Positions 21,256 through 32,802 of a stretch of 64,000 bases of DNA are shown here, in pieces. The number at the start of each line of letters is the position of its first letter. Positions within the stretch are counted from its first letter, which is position 1. The translations under genes were made by a program, and so were the position numbers. The notes under the pieces were generated by a model that worked only from the letters and a program-made list of their open reading frames with translations, made no database searches and was not told the DNA's origin. The stretch covers positions 2,854,501-2,918,500 of the forward strand of contig NC_087112.1 in the NCBI RefSeq assembly GCF_963855985.1, given 5' to 3'. This DNA is from Ostrinia nubilalis. Taxonomy: Eukaryota > Arthropoda > Insecta > Lepidoptera > Crambidae.

Positions 21256-21556
21256 CTCAGTCAATGCTTGAGGTATTTTGTCACGTCAAATGTCAGCGAG
21301 ACTTCAGATTTGTTTGCTCTGTCACGTCATAAATGTCAAAATCACCCCTCCTATGCTGCTCCCATATAGATAACCCACGCTGAACTGTCCCACCAAACTC
21401 AATGACAGGGGGGGCGCTACCATCGTTCAACTATATGGTTTCCAACTTGGCAAAAATCGGAACCAGCGATCCGGTATTGACGGTGGCGCCCCACTGTCAA
21501 TGTCATGGATAGGACAGTTCAGTATTTTGGAACTATACCTCAGGCACTGACTGAAT
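21256..21556. mobile_element. TIR element, ~300 bp
   Basis: The outer arms CTCAGTCAATGCTTGAGGTA and TACCTCAGGCACTGACTGAA are inverted copies. A second inner pair (TGAACTGTCC...AATGACAGGGGGGGCGC against GGCGCCCCACTGTCAATG...GGACAGTTCA) is also inverted. It is non-coding and probably a MITE. Confidence 0.65.
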
Positions 21557-21614
21557 TAAGCAGTAGGTCTATAGATCTTAATTGATAATTTCGGATGGAC
21601 AAATTAAAAGATCT

Positions 21615-21775
21615 ATTTTACTTGGACACAGAAAAGGTGGACCTACGACCTCATAAAGGTAGCAGGAAGGCGTATAATGCAGGCCGCTCAACCGGTCAAC
21701 ATGGAAAGCATTGGGGGAAGCCTATGTTCAGCAGTGGACGTCCTGTGGCTGGAATGATGATGATGATGATGAACT
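21615..21775 (+). mobile_element. RTE-type LINE 3' fragment with ATG-repeat tail
   Basis: GGTGGACCTACGACCTCATA, AAGGTAGCAGGAAGG and TTCAGCAGTGGACGTCCTGT are followed by ATGATGATGATGATGATG. The encoded remnant (GKPMFSSGRPVAGMM) is frame-shifted relative to the family. Confidence 0.75.
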
Positions 21776-22732
21776 TAGGCAAGGGCATTAATACAGAAAT
21801 CAGAAGTGAATTGAAACATGAAGTCTTTAAAAGTAAAAGTATTCAATAAAATCAGCTAAGCTATGGTGGAGTTTTATTCATTGCATGCTTGCAGAAGTTA
21901 CGATTGTCAAATGGTTATAAATTAACCTTCAAAGACACAGCCTAAATCTTTCAGTATCCAATGGTCTTGATTACGTGAGTCAAAAAGTACCTACTATAAA
22001 TATATAAAAAAGTGAAGAAAAGACAAAAAGTAATTGCACTCCCTATTTTTAACTATTTCTTTTAGGTGTCATAAAAAAATATTCCATGGCATGGATTAGG
22101 CGTTTCGAATGGAACTCACATCCTAGTGTCACACTTTAAGATTTTTCGCCGCCTCAGTATCTAAGACTAAATGTAAAATCTAAGACTAAATGTAGCAATA
22201 ATAATTAACATAACTTTAAGAACAAAAACTTTTGCACGTCGCATGCGACAGAATATGCTGGATTTAACTAAATTAACACCAATCTGTAACCATGTTCTTG
22301 CAAATAAATGATTTTATTATATTATTATTATTATCAGATGTTAAATAGCATGGCTTAATCGTACCGCAGCTTTTCTCTATTGCTTTATTTTAGACACATT
22401 TTCGTTAATAAAATATAAGTTCATCCATACCTATCTACGAGAATAGTGCTAAATCTATAGCTAGAGTATTTATCTTATTAAAATATTTTTTACTACGTCA
22501 GTTTTCTGGAATAGTCCAACTGCATTAATCTACTCTGTGCCCACCTTTTCAGCTCATAGAACAATAGCTTTAGAAAACTAAGTGTATGAGAACAGCTTTC
22601 TTAGAAAACGCATAATTATAATATACGCCGTGTGATTAGCGATAATCGATATCATTATTGGTTAACTTCCCTGTAGTTTTCACACTGGGTGGTATTTTGG
22701 AATCGATCGAAAAATAATTTCATATGCGAGCG
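21776..22732. other. AT-rich stretch with no recognised feature
   Basis: There is a small direct repeat ATCTAAGACTAAATGTA (two copies near 22160-22195). No gene was found. Confidence 0.45.
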
Positions 22733-22960
22733 ACTGAGGGTTGCACCATATTACTTTAGCTGTAACTAATGTCAAGTCTGTCAAACTCCATATAAAAACA
22801 CCGGATAAAATTATAAATACAGTTAAAGTTATAGTTAAAGGCTGAGTTGCACCACCTAACTTTGACGGTAACAATAGCGATAACCGGTGCTTCTTGTATG
22901 GAGTTTGACAGATTTTTCACGTTTGTCAAAGTTAAAGTAAGATGGTGCAACCCAGCCTAA
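22733..22960. mobile_element. Two family B MITEs, head to tail
   Basis: The first copy (about 22733-22837) starts GAGGGTTGCACCATATTACT and lacks its right terminus. The second (22838-22960) is complete, from AAGGCTGAGTTGCACC to GGTGCAACCCAGCC. This looks like insertion of one copy into the end of another, with loss of sequence. Confidence 0.75.
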
Positions 22961-23239
22961 GTCTTCTGTCTTCTATAACTGAGTCTTCAGTCGTGTAACT
23001 AGTTAGACTTTTATGAGCCGTCATAGTCGATTGACATGGCAATGGTAATAAATAAATGACCTGACAGGTCAGAGGCGAAGACATTTTCTTTTTGGGCGAG
23101 GAGGCCTAAGATGCGCGCTGCAATAAGGTTTTATCGATTCCCCGCGATAGGCCCATACATTTGTCATGGCGTTTCCTAGCCTGGCTGGTTGACATGCGAT
23201 AGTAAATGGTCTAAATTAAACAAACTGGCAACAAAATTT

Positions 23240-23435
23240 CGTTCGTTTCAGCCCAAAGACGTTCACTGCCGGACAAAGGCCTCCCCCAAGGATTTCCACA
23301 CAGACCGGTCCTGCGCCGTTCGCATCCAGGCACCTCCCGCGACCTTCACCAGATCATCGGTCCACCTAGTGGGAGGCCTGCCCACGCTACGTTTTCCAGC
23401 TCGTGGTCGCCACTCAAGAACTTTCCTGCTCCAGC
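23240..23435 (-). mobile_element. RTE-type LINE 3' fragment
   Basis: On the plus strand: TTCGTTCGTTTCAGCCCAAA, ACAAAGGCCTCCCCCAAGGA, CATCGGTCCACCTAGTGGG and CTCGTGGTCGCCACTCAAGA. This complement of an RTE C-terminus extends further upstream than most copies here. Confidence 0.75.
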
Positions 23436-24689
23436 GGCAACAAAATTTACAAACACATAAAGGTTTTTCAATTTGTGTATTTCAACTGGGAATTGACTCT
23501 AAGACCTCAGAATGGACACAGTATAGGACCAGGTACTAATAATAATCTTTTAATTAAGGAATTAGGTGATTAATTAAATATAATGCAATGAAAAAATAGC
23601 TCCTGCTTTAGCTATTAATAGAAAACGAAGAAGGATATCATTGGAAATAAATGATGTGATATAACACAAATTATTCAGATAGTTTTTATGCCGTTTGAGT
23701 CAAATATATTTCTTTCCTTTACACGGACACTCATTAGCTAGATTGCTGACCTTCTAAGGGGCGTGTAAACAAGGTGGTCCCTTAGTTAGATATGGTTCAA
23801 TACTCAAACATTCTAATTTGACAAGTAATTAAGATTTGGCGAAATAATTTATGGAAAAAACTTTGTTAGAAGTCAATGAAAAGTCTATTAAAACGTCTTT
23901 TGAAAGATCAAATGAATTTTAAGAGAAACTTTTGTTAGAGAATAATTTTATGGTGCTCGTTATTTTGCTAGACAGATATTTTTAAATCAAATGACGTGCA
24001 TCACCTTTCTTTAGCCGAAACTATAACAATAATGGGTGTTTTTTACAATAACGGGGTTGTACCATCTTACTTTAACTAATAAGAAACGTCGAAAGTTTAT
24101 CCAACTTCATATATTAACACCGATCAAAGTTAAGGTGCTGAGGCTTAATCTATTGAAAAATATCTTGACATTGGCTAGGTATTTGCAGAAACCGCGTGAA
24201 GCCATAGTAAAAAATATGAGTAATTATGTTTAAAATTGTAAAGTCGTCTGCCATCTAATACTTACAAAAAATAGTCTAAACAAGGTTTTTAGGAGCGGAA
24301 AATTGGAAAAGTAAAAAAAAATCCTATTACAACTTGCATTACTTTGCATTAAATTACGATGGCTTCCAGAATAGTTCCCCACATAATTAATGAGTTAATA
24401 GCAGTTTTTGTCCGCCATCCAGTGCGAGCTGGGCGTGCTCTCTTTAATGATTACTACATGTCACTGGAGGTGTCGCTTTCAATACAAATATTTAATGAAA
24501 AAAACTGTTTGTAGATCAACCTTGTTATTTACAATAACTAGAAGAAAACATATTATTATCACACCGTTAATTAACTCAATGTTTGGTTTATAAATTATCA
24601 TTTTTTCACATTTTAAACCACGCCATCTAACTGAGCAAAGCTTGTACTATTCTACTGGTATAAGTACCTACTCGTAACACTTTTTTTTG
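23436..24689. other. AT-rich stretch with a decayed family B MITE
   Basis: At about 24011-24130, TATAACAATAATGGGTGTTT and GGGGTTGTACCATCTTACTT look like broken family B ends. No gene was found. Confidence 0.4.
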
Positions 24690-25022
24690 TATTTTTTTCA
24701 TCCACAACGAGGAAGCTCTTGGCCAGTATCTCACCTGATGGTAAGTGATGATCAGGCCGAAGGTGGAAGCGAGCTTCACCCGGAATCCTCAACCACGGAG
24801 GAACTAGGCTGGCTATCTTACCTCTAACTGCTGGAACACAACAATGCTGTTAACATTGTTGTTAAGGCGACAGACTTAGGTAAGATGGTGGTAGCTAGCC
24901 AGGCGGACTTGGAACAAGCTCTACTAACGAAACCGAACAGAAAATTCTGCCCCCACTGGGAATCGAACCCCGGACCTCTGCGTCTGAAGCAGGTGGTCTA
25001 ACCACTAGACCACAGAGGCGAT
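24690..25022 (-). mobile_element. tRNA-derived SINE, copy 2
   Basis: Reverse orientation: it begins TTTTTTTCATCCACAACGAG and ends CACTAGACCACAGAGGCG, with the complement of the B-box (GGGAATCGAACCCCGG). The body matches copy 1 and copy 3. Confidence 0.85.
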
Positions 25023-25064
25023 TAAAAAAATACGTAGATATCCAGAAAAAAATAGATATTTAAC

Positions 25065-25345
25065 AAAGATTCGACGTGGTGGAAGAGATTGAGAGCCGTA
25101 GATGGCGATGGATAGGACACATTGCACGGATGATGAACCACGATCGCCTGGCCAGAAACACCTTGGAATGGAAACCTCGTAATAACACCCGCGGCAGAAG
25201 AAGACCGCCTAAAAGGTGGACAGATGACATCCGGCAACAAGCTGGAATAAACTGGATGCAAGTGGCCGGGGACAGAAGTCGGTGGAAGGTTGAAGAGGAG
25301 GCTTATGTTCGTAGACGAACCCCAAAGACTGTAGAGTGTAGATAG
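25065..25345 (+). pseudogene. 5'-truncated RTE-type LINE tail
   Basis: The plus strand reads VVEEIESRRWRWIGHIARM, then NHDRLARNTLEWKPR, RRRPPKRWTDDIRQQAG, MQVAGDRSRWKVEEEAYVRR and a stop. The WIGHIARM and RWTDDIR motifs mark the C-terminus of RTE-type reverse transcriptase proteins. The frame is intact over 89 codons, but the catalytic region is missing. It is a third RTE subtype, distinct from the VVDALCPI and VQQWTS families seen elsewhere. Confidence 0.8.
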
Positions 25346-26289
25346 ATCAAAAATTCATGCATTTTCCATGCAATGTTGTAACTAGGTAAATAGGCTAGAA
25401 TGACAAATTTTCAATATTTTGTCTGTCAGACAGATAATTAGAAAATATTAGACTTGTATTTTTTATTTTCTTTCATACGTAAATAATAATATTATTATAG
25501 TGCTACATCGAGTTGAAATGTGACGTTTCAACTCAATATAATACTGTAATGATTCTATTATGAAAAAAAATACGTGTCCAATATTTTTTTATTACCTGTT
25601 TGACGGACTAGGTAAATAGAATTTCGATTTAATTACCCAGTCATTATCCCAGTTGGAAAAAAAATCTCCTTAGTTTATTCTTCCTGGGATTAGATTCTTC
25701 ATGGGTATGAGCAAGGATCGTGAAAGACAAGTTTCTTAACCACTACACCACAGTTAAACTAAAAGCAACAATAAACTGAGGGTGATAAAAAAAAATTATA
25801 CCTAATACCAGTTATTTTACAAATGAACTTACAAAGGGCGTTTAAACAAAACAACTGTTGAATAAAAACGCCATAAAAGTAAAATTTCTTAATAACCCAG
25901 TATAAGTCCATAAACCGGCTATCTTCAGTAATAACTCAGTCTGTAAATTATAAAGAACAATTACCAACTTTATATTTTTAGAAACAGTTAACACTAGGAA
26001 ATATGGACGCCGTAAAGTCTTATCGACGATCTACTTGAGGGGAATGCTATGCTAAGAGATCGTGTGTTTGCGGGCTATTAATACACGCGAAGTTACTGGA
26101 AAATTGTGGAAGAATTGGTTAAATGTTGTGTTATAATATTGCTGTCCCTTTTTGTGAGGGACGTCCCGAATTTCAGGAGAAAAGTGACAGTTGAACCTAC
26201 TCCGAATTTTATATTTACATAAAACTCGAAGATATAATACAGTTAGCTGTAATTAGAAATGGTACATACATACTCTTATATTGCTCACT
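25346..26289. other. AT-rich stretch with no recognised feature
   Basis: TTGAGTTGAAACG- and GACGTTTCAACTCAA-like arms around 25509-25540 form a small inverted repeat. No gene was found. Confidence 0.4.
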
Positions 26290-26395
26290 TCATCATCATC
26301 ATCATTCAAAAACAGGACGTCCACTGCTGAACATATGCCTCCTCCAATGATAACCATAATGGCCGGTTGGTAGCGGCCTGCATCCAGCGCCCTTC
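26290..26395 (-). mobile_element. RTE-type LINE 3' fragment with ATG-repeat tail
   Basis: The plus strand starts TCATCATCATCATCATTC, followed by GGACGTCCACTGCTGAACAT and TAGCGGCCTGCATCCAGCGC. Confidence 0.7.
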
Positions 26396-26633
26396 TATAT
26401 TTCTCACTTACACAATGATAATTATAATTTTAGATTCCGTTTTTTTACTTGATCACATGGCGAAGTCGATGTAAGTATTTGTTTTTTATAAGTACCTACA
26501 TGGGCACAATTTGTTGATTTAGAACGTTGTTAAAAGTGAAATATTTAAAAATTTTATAAGTAAAATGCTGTGGGATGTGGTTGCTTAAAATACTTTCCTA
26601 GTCCCATTACTTTTTTATGACGAGCTTAATATA

Positions 26634-27738
26634 CAGTGTGAGTCACGTTAAAGTGTACATATGAAAATAGATGAAACTAGACCTATTTTTATCGACATAA
26701 AAGAGGTCAAAATTTTTTTGAGATTTTTTTTTATTTTTTTATAGAATTTTTTTTCTTCCAACTACTTATTGTAAAGAAAACATAATAACTTTTAAACTAA
26801 GCGGTATATCCTGATAAAATAAAAACAGTAATAATGCTAAATAACAGGCGATACTAAAAAAATACATAAAATACACAAAAAAGGCCAACAAATATTAAAA
26901 AATTATACTTTTTGAAAAAAATCTGCTTAAAAATTCGTGCTTTTTTGGTTATTTGATAAATTTCTCCAAAAAATGCCCCTATAACTGGGGGTTTTTATTG
27001 CTTTGTATTATTTTCTATCGTATTACCTTCGTAAAACCAAAAATTGCATGTCTCTATCCCTATCACAACGTTTGCAATGATCGTTTGAACTAAGCCTCTC
27101 CGGGCGCGCCATTCAACGCTTCGTTAACAACGAAACTGAAAATGGCTCTAGATTTGTAATTTTGATAAAGACAAGTTAGATTTCAAATAAAAACAAAATA
27201 TTTCGAAGTAAAATAAGCATTTTAGTTAAAATTAAAATTGTCTCTACCTGTAGCGGAAAATAATGTTGTGGCAGGCCTTTGTTCAAACGATCATAGCAAA
27301 TGTTGTGATAGGGATAGAGACATGCGATTTTTGGTTTTACAAAGATAATACGATAGAAAATAATACAAAGTAATAAAAACCACCTGTTATAGGGGCATTT
27401 TTTTGAGAAATTTATCAAATAACCAAAAAAATACGAATTTTTAAGCAGATTTTTTTTCAAAAAGTATCATTTTTTATTATTTGTTGGCATTTTCTGGATA
27501 TTTTATGTATTTTTTCAGTATCGTCTGTTATTAAGCATTATTATTGTTTTTATTTTATCAGGATATACTGCTTAGTTTAAAAGTTATTACGTTTTTTTTA
27601 CAATAAGTAATTGGAAGAAAAAAAATTCTATAAAAAATTTAAAAAAAATCTCAAAAAAATTTTGACCTCTTTTTTGTCGATAAAAATAGGTCTATTTTAA
27701 TCTATTTTCATATGTACACTTTAACGTGACTCACACTG
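26634..27738. mobile_element. 1.1-kb fold-back element with ~465-bp inverted arms
   Basis: The left arm (26634 to about 27097) starts CAGTGTGAGTCACGTTAAAG. The right arm (about 27274-27738) is its near complement over its whole length, interrupted by small differences. The ~180-bp loop holds a CCGGGCGCGCC patch. A TA dinucleotide flanks both ends, as for Tc1/mariner-type insertions. There is no transposase. A transcript across it would form a very long hairpin. Confidence 0.88.
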
Positions 27739-28104
27739 TATTTACCTATCATTTTAAGTTTAACTTGTAACGTTAGTTCTCAACCTAAGCTCACACCAGG
27801 TCAATAACTTGACTGAAAGAATATCGTGACAATAGTTCCTCATTAGCATTCATGAATTCGCTCACAACACCTTACGGCGATCTGCCTTGCTAATGGCTGC
27901 AGGGCTGGCAGCTAGTTTACTAGTCTACTGATTAGATGGGTGTGGGTTTGAATCCTGCTGGAGTCAAGTTTGATGACAAAGATATCATAATATTGATTTC
28001 TTGCTTACCGGGACTATTCCCACCTCTCGTTCCCCCCGCTGCAACTCCTGTGAAGCCAGGATCTACAGCTTGACCGCCACAAAAACCCAACCAATGAAGG
28101 TCAA

Positions 28105-28279
28105 GTTTATCCCGGGGGAAAGTTAACTGTCATTGGACCCGCAACGAAATTAATCAGAAGAACATAGGAGTTTGAAATTAAGGTTCGACTTCGATTTCTT
28201 GCTTGCATTTTTCTCTTCCTATGTTCGGATTGATTTCGATGCAGGTCCAATGACAGTTTATCTTTCCCCCAGGACAAAC
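28105..28279. mobile_element. TIR MITE, 175 bp
   Basis: The arms GTTTATCCCGGGGGAAAG and CTTTCCCCCAGGACAAAC are inverted. They continue inward as CTGTCATTGGACC and GGTCCAATGACAG, then CGAAATTAATC and GATTGATTTCG. Confidence 0.8.
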
Positions 28280-28577
28280 ACCTCCAAATTCTGGCTACAC
28301 AGGAATTGCAGCGGTGGGAACTAGAGGTGGGAATAGTCACATTGCATTACAATGCTGTAATATTACTTAATTGTTCTTTATGAAAAGATAGTGAAAGAAA
28401 TATCTAACACAAACACACAGCTAATATTATTTTCAGGGGCTTCTTTATATTTTTACAGAAAGCCAGTCAGCCAACCAGCTAGACACTTTCTTGCTTTGCT
28501 TTTTAGTGCTGCACATTTTATAATATTCTTTTCTCTAAACAAAAAGTTATAGAGAATCTGTAAAAGAGTCATATAAA

Positions 28578-28737
28578 AGCGCTTTCACATTTAGGTGACT
28601 TAGCAGCGCGACAAACGCGCGACAGACGCGCTGGCGAAAATTTCATACTATTTGACAGCGGATGCCTGCCTTCACATTAATAAAAACGCCGCTGCCGCGC
28701 TGCAGTCGCGCTACTAACGCCCTAATGTGAAAGCGCT
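28578..28737. mobile_element. TIR MITE with GCGCGAC core
   Basis: AGCGCTTTCACATTTAGGTG is mirrored by CCTAATGTGAAAGCGCT. Inner AGCAGCGCGAC and GTCGCGCTACT also pair. It is about 160 bp and non-coding. Confidence 0.75.
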
Positions 28738-29986
28738 CTAACACTAGAAAGACGGCAAAATTTAACTACCTAGAAAGACGGACGCCGGTCATATGACTGC
28801 ACTCGTAATAAAACACTGTTTGTTTACAAAATACTAGGTTAGGTTTTCAAAACAAAAAATTAATAATAATTTAATATTTTATTTTTTATATTCAATCGTT
28901 TTTTTTTCACATTTAAGTGTTTTATTATCATAACAAGATCCTAATAATGGCTAACGACATCCATCACATACTTAGTAGTTATTTCACTTCTTCTTAGGTG
29001 TGAGGCATGGTTGTTTATACACAAAAACGTTATAACATACTAAACATGAATTGAAATGATGAAATATATTACTTCTGTGATCAAATGAAATAAAGCAACT
29101 AAAACCTAACGTATCCGCATAATATAAACATTTTACTAATATCAGTCCAAAGTGTAAGCGCGCCGTTTTTATAGTTACAACTGCATTTTAAATAATAATA
29201 AAAGCAAATTAATATAATTTAATCATGTAGTTTTGAGATACTACCCAAAATAATAAAAGTCACAAATTATCAGAAAGTTTAGTCAAAACCTTTATGATTT
29301 ATTAAGGTTTGAAATTCAAATTGCAGTCAAATGACTGCTCCCGTCTCTCTAGTGCTAAGTAAGTCTTGAAAACAGTCAAACACACGGCTTCATGAGATCT
29401 TACAAAGTTGTATACGGTAATGTTTACGCAACAATGTTGCAAATAATGCGAGACCACTGAAACGCGATTGAAATTTTCCATTTGTGTTTCTGGATTATGT
29501 TGCTTTATCGTGCGTCGCATGCAAAGTATAAAATATGACTAAGAAACTGATTAGGAATACATTTATTGGTCTTTATATGGCACTTTCACATTATAAATTT
29601 AAAGAAAACGACTAAAGTTTTTAAACTTGTTTGATTCCTGTATTGGTAAAGGAATCAAGTGATACAGTTGTCGTATTTACCGAAATTAAAATTCTTGGAC
29701 ATTGTTACACAACAGCATAAATTAAAATCAAACTAAGGAATACTTGTGCTAAGTATGGATACCTAACCGACGTTAAAAATTAGGTTCTTCTTACTTTTTG
29801 AGAGAAATATGACTTTATACATAAAAATAGAAGTTTAGTAATAAATATGTATAGAAAATTCAATATGAAGGATTGTTTGTAGGTACGCACTCAAATATTT
29901 GTTATTGTGTGGAACTTGGACACAACTTCCGGTCGTTAATCTAGGCCTAGGCCCTAAAAATGTAATCAAAATAAGTACAACTTATA
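28738..29986. other. AT-rich stretch with no recognised feature
   Basis: No gene or bounded repeat was found. Confidence 0.45.
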
Positions 29987-30179
29987 CAGGGTGTTAGGTA
30001 AATGGGTATATGAGCCGACATATTTTAATTTTCATACAAATCTGATTTTATAAATTTTATTTTGTATGAACATTAAAAAAAATAAAATGATGATATCAAT
30101 CTGACTTCAACATACCATTTATATGCATGTTTTAACGTGGGCTTGTGTCGGCTCATATACCCATTTACCTAACACCCTG
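29987..30179. mobile_element. TIR MITE, 193 bp, TA target
   Basis: The terminal repeats start CAGGGTGTTAGGTAAATGGG and continue into TATATGAGCCGACA at both ends in inverted orientation. TA lies on both sides. It is probably a Tc1/mariner-type MITE. Confidence 0.88.
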
Positions 30180-30754
30180 TATAGCACAGGTAACTGTACG
30201 TAATTGTGTATGTAAATAAATAATATAATAAAGTAACAATAAACCGTTATACACGTCATATCAGTTACGTCATCAGCGCGCACTCAGTGCGATCTGCAAG
30301 CACTCAATATTTTAACCCGCAAATGCTTTTCATTCAACAAAATTATTTGATTTGATTTGAAAACTCTATAATAATATGTACCTATAAATAAATAATATGT
30401 GGTCATAATAATAACCAAAAATAATTAAACTAATTCTTTTCAACTATCAAACATAATAACTTAATTTCCATTGATAAATCAATCAGGTAATAATAATTGT
30501 AAGCTGTAGTCTCTAACTTAGTAAAAACCCCAGAACAGAAGAACATTTGGGGTGCAGAAATACCCAATTTCCCTGCTAATAGTAATAAAACCTAATGTTT
30601 ATTTTCACACAGTCATAAGAAATTGTTTTGTGCCAAGACTTACTTATTCTTCAGATTTAGATTTTGCTGCAAAGGACCCCCTATACTCCTCGTACTCCGT
30701 ACGAGTACCTACTATGCCACAGAGTTTAAATTTGGTATTTTATGATCCGTGGGC
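30180..30754. other. AT-rich stretch with no recognised feature
   Basis: No gene or bounded repeat was found. Confidence 0.4.
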
Positions 30755-30979
30755 TTAGGCCCAGTTTTTTTATTCATAGTTAAAATAACTAATTGTTAAA
30801 TTTTGCTACTAATGGTTAAATATTAACAAAATGTAAACTAATATTTAAAAAATGTACTAAAATTCAAGCTTACCATTGTTCGACAAACATTTTTTTCTGA
30901 TATTTAACCACTTGTCATTTGACATCTGTCAAATTTGACTATTGGTTATTTTAACTACGTATCAAAAAACCGGGCCTTA
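30755..30979. mobile_element. Family D MITE, copy 2
   Basis: It is bounded by TTAGGCCCAGTTTTTTTATT and CAAAAAACCGGGCCTTA, with the same internal TTAACCACTTGTCATTTGAC block (inverted) as copy 1. A family C fragment begins at once on its right. Confidence 0.8.
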
Positions 30980-31070
30980 GTGTGAGTTTACATCAAACGT
31001 CTTCACTAGTGACGCAGTCACAAAAATGTGACATTAAATGTATGACCGATTATACAGCGCCCCTAAAGAA
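30980..31070 (+). mobile_element. Family C MITE, truncated
   Basis: GTGTGAGTTTACATCAAACG, CTTCACTAGTGACGC and ATTATACAGCGCCCCTAAAG are the left half of family C. The right half is absent. Confidence 0.65.
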
Positions 31071-31121
31071 TTTTTATACACACTAACATCGACATCCGGT
31101 TACAATACCATTGGGGAATAC

Positions 31122-31181
31122 CATAGAAGACTGCTGGGCTGGGGTATGTGGGTACATACCCCAGCCCAGCAGTCTTCTATG
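31122..31181. repeat. Perfect 28-bp palindrome with 4-base loop
   Basis: CATAGAAGACTGCTGGGCTG plus GGGTATGT (31122-31149) is perfectly mirrored at 31154-31181 around GGGT. A related CATACCCCAGCCCA half-site lies at 31266-31280. Confidence 0.9.
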
Positions 31182-31197
31182 ATCTGTAGGAACATTA

Positions 31198-31262
31198 GAA
31201 AGAAAGAAAGAAAATATTTTATTTGGTCCAACATAGCACCTAGAAACAATACTGTTGGGGTA
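31198..31262 (-). mobile_element. CR1/Jockey-type LINE 3' terminus fragment
   Basis: On the plus strand AGAAAGAAAGAAAGAAAATA is followed by TTTTATTTGGTCCAACATA. The complement ends ...AATAAAATATTTTCTTTC repeats, as at 36.7 kb and in similar form at 41.3 kb. Confidence 0.55.
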
Positions 31263-31269
31263 CATACAT

Positions 31270-32692
31270 ACCCCAGCCCACTAGTCCAGGGTTACCACCA
31301 CTATTTTCCCAACGGTGCGCTAATTAATATAATTTTGAAATAAATCGCCGACGATCGCAGCGGCAAAAAAATGGACGCCATAGCATAACATGGACATGCA
31401 ATGTTGCTATTTTAATGTTTTTCCTGATCTTCCCACTTAGTTTTAAATTATGGCGATAATTAGTGACCCTTAGTGACCCATGCATTTTTTTAAAGCTAAG
31501 ATTAACTGAACTCTAAGTAACGAATCGAATCTCTAACTTATTCGTCAAAATATGTAGGTTGACTTCTTTTGTCATATCGAAATCAGAATAGATGGTATTA
31601 TAAGGTAACAAATATTTTTTTAAAGATTACCTAGGTAACTTATGGTTAACGAAATGTAATAAATATCGCTCAATACTCCAAATAAGCTAAATAGGTAGGT
31701 AAGTATCATATTAAGTATAATTGTGTTAAGAGTGCGTTCCACATCAGTCCAGCGGTAGATGAATCATGTAAGCCTCCTTGAATCTCGAATCGGTGCGATG
31801 CCGACACCGTCACCTTACATACATTATATTCATTTATAAATAGAAAAAAAACTCATACATTACCGATACATTTCTCCAAAAACTCGTAGTAAAACAGAAG
31901 CTTATTGTAAAAAAATATTTATAAGAAAGTATTTAGCTCTGAACAGCGTTGTTTTATATCTAGGTACTTGTAATAAAATTCTGCTTCATTAAAATTTTCC
32001 GAAATCATTTCACCACATTAGTATTTTGGCCGATGTCTAATTAATTTAACTTGGTATTAACAAGCATAAATTAGAATGTTGCATGGAGTAGCCGAATGTA
32101 ATAAATTGGAAACCCAAGCACGACCTCCGATTCCCCACAAAAAATGTACAAAGTGCACATCCATACAACATCGCACAACATCGCGTGACGCGCTTATCAC
32201 GTTAAATGCATTTTTTTCCGCCACTTTTTCACATCTCTGTATAATTTACATTCCACAAATCTGCTTTTTCACAGTCCAGGGGTGGCGCACCTACGTTTTT
32301 TTTGCGATTTTTTAATTCGGCAACTTTTTAGGTGGACGAAAAACGGGGTTTTCAGCCGATTGAATTGTTAGTTATAAACAGCCGTTTAGTTTTTGTTTTG
32401 TGATCGATTCGGTCGCGTTTCGGATGATGTGTCGTTACGAGTTGATGGTTTATGTTTGTTTTTTGTAGTGTTTTGAGAATGTGATTGCAATTTATCAGTT
32501 CTCGATAGCGAGTGATAGACGTTGCGTTCGCCACGGTTATTAGTTTTCGTTTCAAATGTTATAAATTAGTGTAGGTTTGTTTATGAGGTTCAAATTTCTA
32601 TTATATCACTCCTTTAAAACGTTTAATAGCATATCTATCTACGTTTAACTACACCCATGAATCAACTAAGTATAAGTAGACAGACACTTTAA
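31270..32692. other. AT-rich stretch with no recognised feature
   Basis: No gene was found. A somewhat GC-richer patch at 32260-32530 has no domain-bearing frame. Confidence 0.4.
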
Positions 32693-32802
32693 ACGCCCGT
32701 ATTCACAAACTTTACTATGAGATCTCACAGTGCGCGTGGATGCACAGGGTGACACACGAATCAATCACAGAGCTCTATTCAACGCCTTGCGTTCGATTTA
32801 CT
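32693..32802 (+). mobile_element. Family A MITE, copy 5, 3'-truncated
   Basis: It begins ACGCCCGTATTCACAAAC and keeps the GTGCGCGTGGATGCACAGGG and AGCTCTATTCAACG blocks. It stops after GTTCGATTTACT without the right terminal repeat. Confidence 0.8.

Noticed and set aside
31038..31343. 101-codon plus-strand frame
   Set aside because: It crosses the perfect palindrome, a MITE fragment and a LINE tail, so it cannot be one gene.
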